Assembly (NCBI GenBank): GCA_910578845.1 | Contig: CAJTSL010000010.1 | Location: 25,314-89,313 of the forward strand | DNA length: 64,000 nt | Reading direction: 5' to 3' | DNA from: an uncultured Lachnospiraceae bacterium | Lineage (GTDB): Bacteria > Bacillota > Clostridia > Lachnospirales > Lachnospiraceae | Shown: piece after piece, positions 1 to 7,669 of the stretch | Numbering within the stretch: the first letter of the stretch is position 1 | Layout: every line of letters starts with the position of its first letter | Notes under the pieces: model-generated | The model's input: the letters and a program-made list of their open reading frames with translations, nothing else | The model's database searches: none | Told to the model about the DNA's origin: nothing | Made by a program: the position numbers and the translations under genes

Positions 1-532
1 TCGGGATGTGCCTTTTAATGCCCATTTCATTTAGGCAGTCAAGATATAACTGATATAAGATCCTGTTTTCTAAAGGCAGGGTGGATTTGTGGAAAATACG
101 GAAACGGTACATTGTTCTGATCGTGGCTAAGAGCGTGAGGAACATGCCTGTCATCCATAAGGCGCATAGAAGGATGCCGATAGAGGAAGGCGCGTTTTGG
201 CTGATGGAGACAGAGAAATCATTCATCCAGCTTGCCGCGGGCGCAGGCGGTTTCATTGTCAGGGTGCCGGCGCCTGTCGCCGTAGAAGAAGCGGCAGTGT
301 CTCCTAGAAAAGTAAGCCATGCAAGGAGACGGGACAAGAATGCATGCGGAAAGCGCATTATTTTGATGGGCGCAAAGGGAACGGCCAGTATGCCAAAGAG
401 CAAAAACCATATTTGGTATTGCGTACGGCTCGTCAAAATATTTTTCAAACCATATTTGAGTCCCGTCAGGATGCCAATGAGCAAACTAATATATAGGTTA
501 CAGAGAAAGAAGCGAATTGCAAAGCCTGTCAT
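1..532 (-). CDS. BlaR1-like M56 family membrane sensor, N-terminal part, cut by window edge
   Basis: An open frame of 177 codons starts with ATG at 532 and runs off the left edge, so the HExxH protease motif is not visible. The visible part has hydrophobic segments near residues 7-24, 40-58 and 117-137, typical of the N-terminal membrane domain of BlaR1/MecR1-type M56 proteins. A loop rich in Ala, Ser, Thr and Pro separates the second and third segments. The ATG lies two bases after the blaI stop codon, behind an AAAGGAG-type site inside the end of blaI, so the two are translationally coupled. In the known family the sensor detects cell-wall stress or beta-lactams and triggers loss of BlaI; the ligand here is unknown. 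Calling it BlaR1-like rests on the pairing and the membrane pattern. Confidence 0.8.
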   Translation of the reverse strand, partial: MTGFAIRFFLCNLYISLLIGILTGLKYGLKNILTSRTQYQIWFLLFGILAVPFAPIKIMRFPHAFLSRLLAWLTFLGDTAASSTATGAGTLTMKPPAPAASWMNDFSVSISQNAPSSIGILLCALWMTGMFLTLLATIRTMYRFRIFHKSTLPLENRILYQLYLDCLNEMGIKRHIP

Positions 533-534
533 TT

Positions 535-921
535 TTATGGTTCTCCTTTTGGGGGATTCTTAGAAAGCAGGGCGCGCAGCGAAGCGATTTCGGTCTCCGA
601 GAGCTTGTTGTTGTCGATATAAGCGGACAGCATGGAAGTAATATTGCCATTATAGAACCGTTTTAAGAACGAATTGCTCTCCTGCCCGATATACTCCGCT
701 TCCTTTACGAGTGGCGTATAGACGAATACGCGGCTCTGCTTCTCATACGTAAGCACGCCTTTTGTAACCAGGCGCTTGATTAATGTCTGAATGGTTTTGG
801 GGCTCCATGCCGTTGTTTTGACCAGGCGGTCCGTGATGTCGTTTGTGCTGATAGGGGCATGTTTCCAGACGATCTTCATGACCTCGAACTCAGCTTCAGA
901 GATTTGTGGTAATGCTTTCAT
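535..921 (-). CDS. BlaI/MecI/CopY family repressor
   Basis: A 128-aa winged-helix repressor. It opens with the family pattern ISEAEFEVMKIVWKHAP, continues through a wing segment (TIQTLIKRLVTKGVL), and ends in a helical dimerisation and cleavage region. An upstream in-frame ATG at 996 would add 25 residues, but a strong GGAGG site five bases before the ATG at 921 decides the start. It is first in an operon with the M56 sensor that follows two bases later. Its promoter carries a TACA/TGTA dyad like known MecI/BlaI operators, which suggests autoregulation. A second blaI lies at 20198, so the two pairs may respond to different cues. Confidence 0.93.
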   Translation of the reverse strand: MKALPQISEAEFEVMKIVWKHAPISTNDITDRLVKTTAWSPKTIQTLIKRLVTKGVLTYEKQSRVFVYTPLVKEAEYIGQESNSFLKRFYNGNITSMLSAYIDNNKLSETEIASLRALLSKNPPKGEP

Positions 922-940
922 ATGACATCCTCCGATGTTC

Positions 941-966
941 TTACAAATGTAATAGTATAATATACT
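941..966. promoter_or_regulatory. Probable BlaI operators
   Basis: Two adjacent dyads lie between the -10 box and the blaI start. TTACAAATGTAAT (941-953) has the TACA/TGTA half-sites of known BlaI/MecI operators. AGTATAATATACT (954-966) is a perfect 6+1+6 palindrome. Both cover the expected transcription start, which suits repression. Assignment to BlaI is inferred from motif and position. Confidence 0.65.
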
Positions 967-967
967 T

Positions 968-996
968 AGTATAGCTTGCTTTGAGGAAGATGTCAA
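968..996 (-). promoter_or_regulatory. Sigma-A promoter of the blaI operon
   Basis: On the minus strand TTGACA (991-996) is followed by a 17-base spacer and TATACT (968-973), close to consensus. Transcription should begin near 960, inside the operator dyads, and run into blaI at 921. Confidence 0.85.
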
Positions 997-1051
997 TTTT
1001 TACATAGGCAGAATAGGCAGGATTTTATAAATTTTCTATACCAAAACGGTC

Positions 1052-1077
1052 ATTCCTATGTTAGAATCTATAGGAAT
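1052..1077. promoter_or_regulatory. 8-bp inverted repeat around a possible -10 box
   Basis: ATTCCTAT (1052-1059) and ATAGGAAT (1070-1077) flank TTAGAATCT, which could hold a -10 box (TAGAAT) for the thioredoxin-like gene at 1130. No convincing -35 box is seen. It could be an operator or a small hairpin. Confidence 0.35.
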
Positions 1078-1129
1078 CCTCTTTGCAGGATGGCAAAAGG
1101 ATGAATGAACCAGAAAGCAGGTATAGAAT

Positions 1130-1759
1130 ATGAGGAATCAGAATTGGACAACGGCGGTGCTTGGCACCGTATTATCATGCGCGCTCTTATTGAGCGGATG
1201 TGCAGGAGGGCAGGATGTAGAGGAACCTTCAGGCACGGAGCAAATGGAGCAAACAGAGGAAAGCGTTACGGAGACAACGGAAACGACAGAAGAAACGAAG
1301 ATTCGTGTTTTAGAATCTTTTACGGCTAAAACATTGGAGGAAGGTACTTTTACGGAGGACGATCTCGCCCAAAAGGATGTCACGGTGATGAATTTCTGGG
1401 CGACATTCTGTGGGCCTTGCATCGTGGAGATGCCGGACATCGCGGAATTTGCAGAGACATTGCCGGACAATGTGCAGATTGTCACGGTCTGCTTAGACGG
1501 TGAGAGCGACTTAGAAGGGGTAGCGGATATCCTGGACCAGGCTGGCTATGCGGGCATTACCTTGCTTAGCGGAGACGGTGATTTCGAGGCGCTTTGCAGG
1601 CAGGTTATGTATACGCCTACGACAATCGTAGTGGATAAAGACGGAAATATGATAGGAGATGCGATTATCGGTGGGCAAACGGATCTGGCGAAATCGTATA
1701 CGGATGCGATCAATAAGGCGCTTCTATCGATGGGAAAGGCGGAGCTTGGCAGTGAATAA
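1130..1759 (+). CDS. TlpA/ResA-like thiol-disulfide lipoprotein
   Basis: A 209-aa exported lipoprotein. A signal peptide ends in the lipobox LSGC (Cys24), followed by an acidic Thr/Glu linker (about 28-56) and a thioredoxin-fold domain. The active-site motif is C94-G-P-C97 in FWATFCGPC, and a likely cis-Pro is in YTPTT. These are features of membrane-tethered thiol oxidoreductases of the TlpA/AhpC-TSA group. It heads a three-gene cassette with a 48-aa CXXC membrane peptide and a membrane ferredoxin; each reading frame overlaps the next. That order suggests electrons pass from a cytoplasmic donor through the ferredoxin to this extracytoplasmic thiol protein, which is an inference. The target proteins are unknown. 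Confidence 0.88.
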   Translation: MRNQNWTTAVLGTVLSCALLLSGCAGGQDVEEPSGTEQMEQTEESVTETTETTEETKIRVLESFTAKTLEEGTFTEDDLAQKDVTVMNFWATFCGPCIVEMPDIAEFAETLPDNVQIVTVCLDGESDLEGVADILDQAGYAGITLLSGDGDFEALCRQVMYTPTTIVVDKDGNMIGDAIIGGQTDLAKSYTDAINKALLSMGKAELGSE

Positions 1760-1898
1760 GGCAGTAAAAAATGGGATCGCGTCCTGTATCCTGGCGCTTT
1801 CTGTTATTTTCATCATAGTAGGCGTTGTAGGAGAGGAACCTGTAGAAGTCATGCAAAAGGCGGTGAGGATATGTCTGGAATGCATCGGCATCGGATGA
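1752..1898 (+). CDS. Small CXXC-motif membrane peptide (CD1871A-like)
   Basis: A 48-aa reading frame with a GTG start at 1752, overlapping the end of the thioredoxin-like gene by 8 bases. It holds one hydrophobic segment (about residues 8-27, SCILALSVIFIIVGVVG) and ends in ICLECIGIG with a CXXC motif. Its size, CXXC near the C-terminus and position between a TlpA-like lipoprotein and a 4Fe-4S membrane protein match the small protein family known from Clostridioides as CD1871A. Its end overlaps the next gene by 28 bases, so all three genes are likely coupled. Its role is unknown; it might hand reducing equivalents across the membrane or hold the complex together. Confidence 0.75.
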   Translation: MNKAVKNGIASCILALSVIFIIVGVVGEEPVEVMQKAVRICLECIGIG

Positions 1899-2779
1899 AG
1901 AAGGGTGAGAGAAAGCGGATATCGTTGCAACGGATCACTCAGGTTGCTTTTGCGGTTTTCATAAACGGTTATGCAATCGGATTTGCAAAGGGCAGGATTT
2001 ATACAGGAGACAGTAAAGGGATCTGTGTGCCGGTACTGAATTGCTATTCCTGTCCGGGAGCTTTGGGTGCCTGTCCGATTGGCTCGTTACAGGCAACGCT
2101 TGGCGCTAAGAAGCCACATTTTCCTTTTTATGTGCTGGGAATGATGATGTTCTTTGGCATTTTACTTGGGCGGGCAATATGCGGCCTTTTATGTCCTTTT
2201 GGCTTGCTACAGGACTTGTTGCATAAAATTCCTTTGCCGAAGATGAAAATACCAAGGAAGGCGGACAGGGGCGCAAGATACTTGAAATATTTGGTTTTAT
2301 TGCTGATGGTCGTTTTATTGCCTGCCGTTGCAGCGGCAAAGACTGGGATTGCTTTGCCGTTTTTCTGTAAATATATCTGTCCCGCAGGCACATTAGAGGG
2401 AGGGATCCCTTTACTGATAGCAGATGAAGGTTTGCGAAGCGTAGCAGGGCGTTTGTTTGAATGGAAGCTTTTCCTGTTGGCAGTGATCGTCGTAATCTCT
2501 ATGGTGGTCCATCGCCCGTTTTGCCGCTACCTATGCCCGTTAGGAGCGTTTTATGCCTTGTTCCAACGTTTTAGCTTTTACCAGATGGAACTGAACCGGG
2601 CGAAATGTGTAGATTGTAAAAAGTGTGAGCGATCCTGCCCGATGGCAGTGGAGGTGACCAAAGAGATCAACACACCGGAATGCATCCGTTGCGGGAAATG
2701 CAAAGAAGTCTGCCCGGTAGGTGCGATCACGTCCGGCTTTGTAGGCAAAGGCAAAGAGGAAGAAACGAGAAAGATATAA
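1871..2779 (+). CDS. NapH/YccM-like membrane 4Fe-4S ferredoxin
   Basis: A 302-aa polytopic membrane protein. Near the N-terminus it has clustered cysteines (C52, C58, C61, C68). It repeats the motif C-x(3)-CP(F/L)G (CGLLCPFG, CRYLCPLG; also CKYICPAG) seen in NapH/RdxA/CcoG-type proteins. The C-terminus carries two classical 4Fe-4S sites, CVDCKKCERSCP and CIRCGKCKEVCP. Several hydrophobic segments separate the motifs. Such proteins relay electrons across the membrane. Linked to a TlpA-like protein and a CXXC peptide, it probably supplies electrons for extracytoplasmic thiol reduction. The start at 1871 has only a moderate ribosome-binding site; ATG codons at residues 4 and 9 are alternatives. 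Confidence 0.85.
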   Translation: MSGMHRHRMKKGERKRISLQRITQVAFAVFINGYAIGFAKGRIYTGDSKGICVPVLNCYSCPGALGACPIGSLQATLGAKKPHFPFYVLGMMMFFGILLGRAICGLLCPFGLLQDLLHKIPLPKMKIPRKADRGARYLKYLVLLLMVVLLPAVAAAKTGIALPFFCKYICPAGTLEGGIPLLIADEGLRSVAGRLFEWKLFLLAVIVVISMVVHRPFCRYLCPLGAFYALFQRFSFYQMELNRAKCVDCKKCERSCPMAVEVTKEINTPECIRCGKCKEVCPVGAITSGFVGKGKEEETRKI

Positions 2780-2780
2780 A

Positions 2781-2809
2781 TTGATTTTTTACCGATATTT
2801 GGATATACT
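2781..2809 (+). promoter_or_regulatory. Sigma-A promoter for the lipoprotein gene
   Basis: TTGATT (2781-2786), a 17-base spacer and TATACT (2804-2809), starting right after the ferredoxin stop codon and 36 bases before the ATG at 2845. It makes the lipoprotein gene the start of its own unit. Confidence 0.75.
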
Positions 2810-2844
2810 AATCAAAAGAAGAGAGAATAAGGAGAGTCAAGATT

Positions 2845-3420
2845 ATGAAAAAATTTGTCGTGTTAATATTAATGGTTTCGATGCTTTTTTCACTGTCGGG
2901 CTGCGGGAGTTCGGCGGAGGAAGCAAATGGAGGTGGCGAAAAGTCACAATATGCGCAAGCGCTTGACGTATGGAACGCAATAGTGGCATCTTACGGAGAA
3001 GGCGAATTGTTCTCTGTTTACGGTGGGGATTCGGAAAATGCGGTGATGGATGCGCCGGGCAAGTTTGACGTTAGCAAAACCGAAGAGCTGGAATATACGT
3101 TGAGATTGCCACAGAGCCAGTTTGATAATATTGACGATGCAGCTTCCATGGTACACATGATGAATGCCAACACGTTTACAGGTGCGGTCTATCATTTAAA
3201 AGATGGCACGGATTTAGAGTCTTTTACAGATGAAGTCAAGACCAATGTGCTTGCGACACAATGGTTGTGCGGCTTCCCGGATACGCTGGTGATCATCAAT
3301 GTGGATGGCGCGTATGTCATCACGGCTTTTGGAGAAGCGGGGATCATGGAGACTTTTAAGGCTAACGCCTTATCTGCATTAAGTGGCGCCGAGGTGATTT
3401 TGGAAACGCCGATTGCATAG
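2845..3420 (+). CDS. Secreted lipoprotein of unknown function (possibly DUF4358-like)
   Basis: A 191-aa lipoprotein whose signal peptide ends in the lipobox LSGC (Cys20), followed by a short Gly/Glu-rich linker and one compact domain of about 155 residues. The domain contains a TQWLCGFPDTLVIINVDG stretch and a C-terminal part (VITAFGEAGIMETFK). I recall similar lipoproteins next to MBOAT acyltransferase genes in Lachnospiraceae, sometimes labelled DUF4358, but cannot confirm the family. It has its own promoter at 2781 and lies 83 bases before the MBOAT gene on the same strand, so it may be a surface partner of that acylation unit. Confidence 0.6.
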   Translation: MKKFVVLILMVSMLFSLSGCGSSAEEANGGGEKSQYAQALDVWNAIVASYGEGELFSVYGGDSENAVMDAPGKFDVSKTEELEYTLRLPQSQFDNIDDAASMVHMMNANTFTGAVYHLKDGTDLESFTDEVKTNVLATQWLCGFPDTLVIINVDGAYVITAFGEAGIMETFKANALSALSGAEVILETPIA

Positions 3421-3503
3421 ATTTTTAGCCGTAGGGACTGAAAGTGTTGTATGCAATGAGACATGACACAATAGTGTAGTAAAAATGCCGGGAGGAAAAC
3501 ATT

Positions 3504-4901
3504 ATGCTGTTTTCCAGTATTACATTTTTATATTATTTTTTGCCGTTGACAGGACTTGTGTATTTTCTGGCGCCAAGGCGCATGAAAAACGCAGTCCTGC
3601 TTTTGTGCAGTCTTTTTTTCTATGCCTGGGGAGAACCGAAATATGTTCTGCTGATGGCAGTCTCTATTATATCTGGGTATATCTTCGGATTGTTGATAGA
3701 AAAATATAGGAGCCAAAGAGCCGGACAGGTACTTTGTGGGATTTCTGTCGCGGTCAGCTTATCCTTTTTATTATATTTTAAATATGCAGGGTTTTTCGTT
3801 AATAATTTCCGTGCCGTAACAGGATGGGACATTCCGGTTTTGCAAATCGCACTGCCGATCGGCATTAGTTTTTACACATTCCAGATCATAAGCTATACCG
3901 TAGATGTATACCGGGGAGATGCTGCGCAGAAGAATCTTGTTTCCTTAGCGGCATATATCGCGATGTTCCCACAGCTAATTGCCGGGCCGATTGTAAAGTA
4001 CAGCGATATAGCGGAGCAGTTGGATAAGCGGCAGCATTCTATTGCGATGGCGGCGGAAGGGATACGTTTTTTTATCATTGGGCTTGCTAAGAAGATTTTA
4101 TTGGCGAACCAATTAGGAGAGCTTTGTAATGTCTTCCGGGCATCAGAGGAAAAGTCGGTGTTGTTCTATTGGCTGTATGCGCTTGCTTTTGTTTTGCACA
4201 TTTATTTTGATTTTTCCGGTTATAGCGATATGGCGGTCGGCCTTGGGCAAGTGTTTGGCTTCCGCTTTGTCAGAAATTTCCGTTATCCCTATATTTCTAC
4301 GAGCATTACCGAATTTTGGCGGCGGTGGCATATTTCCCTGGGAAGCTGGTTTAGGGATTATGTATATATTCCGATGGGCGGAAACCGCGTCGGAAGAGGA
4401 CGTCATCTTTTTAACATTTTGGTTGTCTGGATATTGACAGGGTTCTGGCACGGGGCAGCATGGAATTTTATGGTATGGGGGCTTCTTTTTGCCGTGTTAT
4501 TGATGGCTGAGAAGTTATGGCTGCTTGATGTGATGAAAAAGAACCGTGTTTTTTCACATATATATGTATTGTTTTTTGTGGTCCTGAGTTTTGTTATTTT
4601 TAATGCGAATGATATGGGGCAGGCATTTTCTGATATAGGAGGCCTTTTTGGCGCAGGCGGGATTGAGATGGTCTCGGCGGAAGCTTTGTATTGTCTCCGC
4701 AGCTTCGCTATTGTCTTATTGATAGGATGTATTGGGGCGACGCCCCTGGTTTCTAAAGTATTTGGATGGGCGATGCGACAGCCTCTTTGCAGTAAGGTTT
4801 TGAATGTGGCAGAACCGATTGCGCTTGCCATCTTGCTTTTGGTGATGACGGCGTATCTTGTGGACGGTTCGTTTAATCCCTTTTTATATTTCCGGTTTTA
4901 A
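3504..4901 (+). CDS. MBOAT family O-acyltransferase (AlgI/DltB-like)
   Basis: A 465-aa polytopic membrane protein with an AlgI/DltB-type MBOAT core. Visible hallmarks are FDFSGYSDMAVG, the block EFWRRWHISLGSWFRDYVY-IPMGGNR, and WILTGFWHGAAWNFMVWG, whose His is the invariant MBOAT catalytic residue. An SD site (GGAGG) lies nine bases before the ATG. Members move acyl groups, usually acetyl, across the membrane to a surface polymer. The next gene (23 bases on) encodes an AlgJ/AlgX-like DHHW protein, the usual partner that completes transfer outside the cell. The acceptor polymer is not shown by the sequence; no exopolysaccharide synthesis genes lie beside it. Confidence 0.93.
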   Translation: MLFSSITFLYYFLPLTGLVYFLAPRRMKNAVLLLCSLFFYAWGEPKYVLLMAVSIISGYIFGLLIEKYRSQRAGQVLCGISVAVSLSFLLYFKYAGFFVNNFRAVTGWDIPVLQIALPIGISFYTFQIISYTVDVYRGDAAQKNLVSLAAYIAMFPQLIAGPIVKYSDIAEQLDKRQHSIAMAAEGIRFFIIGLAKKILLANQLGELCNVFRASEEKSVLFYWLYALAFVLHIYFDFSGYSDMAVGLGQVFGFRFVRNFRYPYISTSITEFWRRWHISLGSWFRDYVYIPMGGNRVGRGRHLFNILVVWILTGFWHGAAWNFMVWGLLFAVLLMAEKLWLLDVMKKNRVFSHIYVLFFVVLSFVIFNANDMGQAFSDIGGLFGAGGIEMVSAEALYCLRSFAIVLLIGCIGATPLVSKVFGWAMRQPLCSKVLNVAEPIALAILLLVMTAYLVDGSFNPFLYFRF

Positions 4902-4923
4902 AATTTCGGATAAGGAGCGGTTT

Positions 4924-6021
4924 ATGGGCATGCATTGGAAGGATAAAGTTGTTTGTCTCTTGTTTTCACTGTTGCTTGCAGGAGGCTTTTTGTTATGTGT
5001 TTTCCTGCCGGAGAAGAAATACTCAGATAGCGAGCGGCGTTTTCTCGCGACGATGCCGTCCTTTACGGCAGATGCAGTATGGAGCGGGCGTTTTATGTCC
5101 GATTTTGAGTCGTATGCGGTGGACGCTTTTCCGGCCCGGGACGCATTTAGGAGGGGGAAGGCGCTGACGGCGGCACATGTTTTTGCAAGACAGGACAACA
5201 ACGGTATTTATACGGCGGACGGCTTTCTATGCGCTGTGGAATATCCTTTGGACGAAGACTCGTTTATGCGCGCCATAGAGCGTTTGCGTTATGTCTGTGA
5301 CAAATACCTGACAGAAGAAAACCGTATCTTTATGTCTCTGATACCGGATAAGAACTGCTTCTTGGCAAAAGAGAGCGGGCATCTGTCCCTGGATTATGAT
5401 GAAGTGGAAGAGCAGGTGGCTAAGATGGCGGATTTTGCGGAATATATCCCCATATCTGATCTTTTGGGCAAGGAGGATTATTATAAGACAGATACGCATT
5501 GGCGGCAGGAGAATATTACCGATGTGGCGGATAGGCTGGCGCAGGCGATGGGGACAGAGCTTTTGGCAGAATATGAGTTTTCGGTAGCAAAAGAAGATTT
5601 CTATGGGGTATATTATGGGCAGGCGGCGCTTCCGCATGAACCGGACCGGTTATGTTATCTGACAGGAGATGCGATTGACCAGGCTATAGTCTATGACTGG
5701 CAAAATGGGCGTAAGATACCAGTGTATGATATGGAAAAGGCAGACGGGAGAGACCCATATGAAATGTTCCTTTCCGGCTCGCTGTCGCTGATTACAATGG
5801 AAAATCCGCATGCAACGGGCGATAAGAAGCTTGTGCTGTTTAGGGATTCTTTCGGCTCTAGCATAGCGCCGTTGCTCATCAGCGGGTATTCCCAGATCAC
5901 GCTTGTGGATATCCGGTATATCCATCCAGATTCACTGGGACAGTTCATAGATTTTACAGGATGCGATGTATTGTTCCTATATAGCACGCTTGTATGGAAC
6001 CATAGCGAGACGTTGAAATAG
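4924..6021 (+). CDS. DHHW family protein (AlgJ/AlgX-like acetyl-transfer partner)
   Basis: A 365-aa protein with one N-terminal membrane anchor (about 8-28) and an extracytoplasmic SGNH-like domain. The DHHW-family signature is TDTHW at residues 189-193, and a putative nucleophile motif FRDSFGSS lies near 310. An in-frame ATG at 4858 inside the MBOAT gene would add 22 residues, but AAGGAG five bases before 4924 decides the start. The gene follows the MBOAT gene by 22 bases and is surely in its operon. By analogy with AlgI-AlgJ/AlgX pairs, it should place the exported acyl group on a surface glycan. Confidence 0.88.
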   Translation: MGMHWKDKVVCLLFSLLLAGGFLLCVFLPEKKYSDSERRFLATMPSFTADAVWSGRFMSDFESYAVDAFPARDAFRRGKALTAAHVFARQDNNGIYTADGFLCAVEYPLDEDSFMRAIERLRYVCDKYLTEENRIFMSLIPDKNCFLAKESGHLSLDYDEVEEQVAKMADFAEYIPISDLLGKEDYYKTDTHWRQENITDVADRLAQAMGTELLAEYEFSVAKEDFYGVYYGQAALPHEPDRLCYLTGDAIDQAIVYDWQNGRKIPVYDMEKADGRDPYEMFLSGSLSLITMENPHATGDKKLVLFRDSFGSSIAPLLISGYSQITLVDIRYIHPDSLGQFIDFTGCDVLFLYSTLVWNHSETLK

Positions 6022-6251
6022 GGCTGGAATAGGAGAAAAGGGAAAGCCGGCCCGGATATTAAAAATTTGCAAATAAGCTAACGATTCTAACCATTATATG
6101 ATATACTATAGGAAACAGATTAAGATCTTTACGGAGTCTACATTTTCATAGTGCGATAGTAGAAGAGTATGTGAAATTAGGAATATAGGCTATACAACTA
6201 AAATGATTCACAGAGGTTGTAGATTTTGCTGTGATGTAAGGAGGGCATGGC

Positions 6252-7592
6252 ATGGAGAAACAATTGGTATGGCAAGACAGGTTTAATATTGGGGTGGACT
6301 TTATCGACAGGGAGCATAAGAAGCTTTTCAGCATTTTGAATAGGTTATTTGCTTCCAGGAAACTAGATGGGAAAAGCCAATGGGCGTGCCAGGAAGGTAT
6401 TAAATATTTCAGAGACCATGCGATGAAGCATTTTACGGAAGAAGAGGCTTATATGGCGTCAATCAATTATGTGGGGTTTGAGACGCATAGGCGCCTTCAT
6501 GATAATTTCAGGAAGAAAATGCTGCCGGCGCTAGAGAAGGAACTGAGCCAGGCTGCTTATGCGCCTGAAGCAATTGATCATTTCCTTGGCGTCTGCGCCG
6601 GTTGGCTGATCGGCCATACGCTTATGGAAGACCGGGCGATCATCGGGAACACAATCAGCAAGTGGGGAGACCTTCTGCCTGATGAAGAGCAGTCTGCTAT
6701 GAAACGGATCATTATCCAGCTTTTGCATGATTTGTTCCAGTTAGAGACACAGGTTGTCAGTGAATGCTACGGTGGGGAGAAATTCGGAGAGGGCATTTAT
6801 TACAGGCTTGTGTATAGCGGCAAGAATAATGAGAAGTGGGAGATTATATTAGCTTTTGAGGAGAAACTGATCCTTAGCACGATTGGCAGTATGATGGACA
6901 CAGATTCTGATGCTGTCAGCGTTATGATGGTAAATGCGGCAAGATATACGGCACAACAGTTCATCCATCGGATAAAGGAGCATTTCCCATCGGCGGATTT
7001 CTATGAAGTAAAAGAGGAGAATCTGTTGACGTATGAACAGTTTCACAAAGCGTTTGAGAAGCAGATCCCACAATTTAGCTTGCTCTTTGATACCGGGAAA
7101 GGGTATTTTGCATTTTGTATCGTTGCCCGCCATCTGATCCAGAACAGAGGAGCGGTTGCGATCAAGGCAGAGAATGCCATGTCGGAGATCCAGAATTATC
7201 TTGAAAAAGGCAGTGCAAAAACGAATAAGAAAAAGAAAATACTGGTGGTAGACGATTCGGATGTTGTGCGGGAGGCAATGAAACAGCTTTTTGGTAAGGA
7301 CTATGAAGTCTCTGTTGCAAAATCAGGGATGTCGGCAATCAGGAGCATCATACTGGATCGGCCTGATCTTATTTTGCTTGATTATGAGATGCCGGTCTGT
7401 GATGGGAAACAAGTATTGGAAATGATCCGTGCCGAAGAGGAAACTGCCGATATCCCGGTCTTTTTCCTGACGGGCAGGGTAGATAAAGAGAGCGTCCAGA
7501 AAGTCATAGCCTTAAAGCCTGCGGGATATCTTGTAAAGACATTGCCCCCTGCGGAGATTAAGAAGGGCATTGATACATATCTTAACAAATAA
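6252..7592 (+). CDS. Bacteriohemerythrin - CheX-like - REC signalling protein
   Basis: A 446-aa soluble protein with three parts. Residues 5-135 form a hemerythrin domain with a full diiron ligand set (H22, H60, E64, H79, H83, H122, D127). Residues about 145-310 resemble a CheX-like fold, with VMMVNAARYTAQ where CheX/CheC have E-x-x-N, so the catalytic Glu is replaced by Met. Residues about 328-446 are a REC domain (VVDDSD, LILLDYEMP), but the usual KP after the conserved Lys is KT. Hemerythrins bind O2 or store iron, so an oxygen-linked signal passed to the REC or chemotaxis pathway is a fair inference. A GGAGGG site precedes the ATG. The 230-bp upstream gap holds a possible -10 box (TATACT, near 6101-6106) and otherwise nothing I recognise. 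Confidence 0.85.
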   Translation: MEKQLVWQDRFNIGVDFIDREHKKLFSILNRLFASRKLDGKSQWACQEGIKYFRDHAMKHFTEEEAYMASINYVGFETHRRLHDNFRKKMLPALEKELSQAAYAPEAIDHFLGVCAGWLIGHTLMEDRAIIGNTISKWGDLLPDEEQSAMKRIIIQLLHDLFQLETQVVSECYGGEKFGEGIYYRLVYSGKNNEKWEIILAFEEKLILSTIGSMMDTDSDAVSVMMVNAARYTAQQFIHRIKEHFPSADFYEVKEENLLTYEQFHKAFEKQIPQFSLLFDTGKGYFAFCIVARHLIQNRGAVAIKAENAMSEIQNYLEKGSAKTNKKKKILVVDDSDVVREAMKQLFGKDYEVSVAKSGMSAIRSIILDRPDLILLDYEMPVCDGKQVLEMIRAEEETADIPVFFLTGRVDKESVQKVIALKPAGYLVKTLPPAEIKKGIDTYLNK

Positions 7593-7620
7593 ACGATGGA
7601 AGAAGGCTGTTATCAAATCG

Positions 7621-7646
7621 GAGGTCGTAGGGATACGGCCTCTTTT
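7621..7646 (+). terminator. Intrinsic terminator after the hemerythrin gene
   Basis: GAGGTCGTA and TACGGCCTC pair over nine positions (one G-U) around a GGGA loop, followed by TTTT. It ends the unit before the MBL-fold gene. Confidence 0.7.
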
Positions 7647-7669
7647 GCAAAAACGATAGGAAGGAAATT

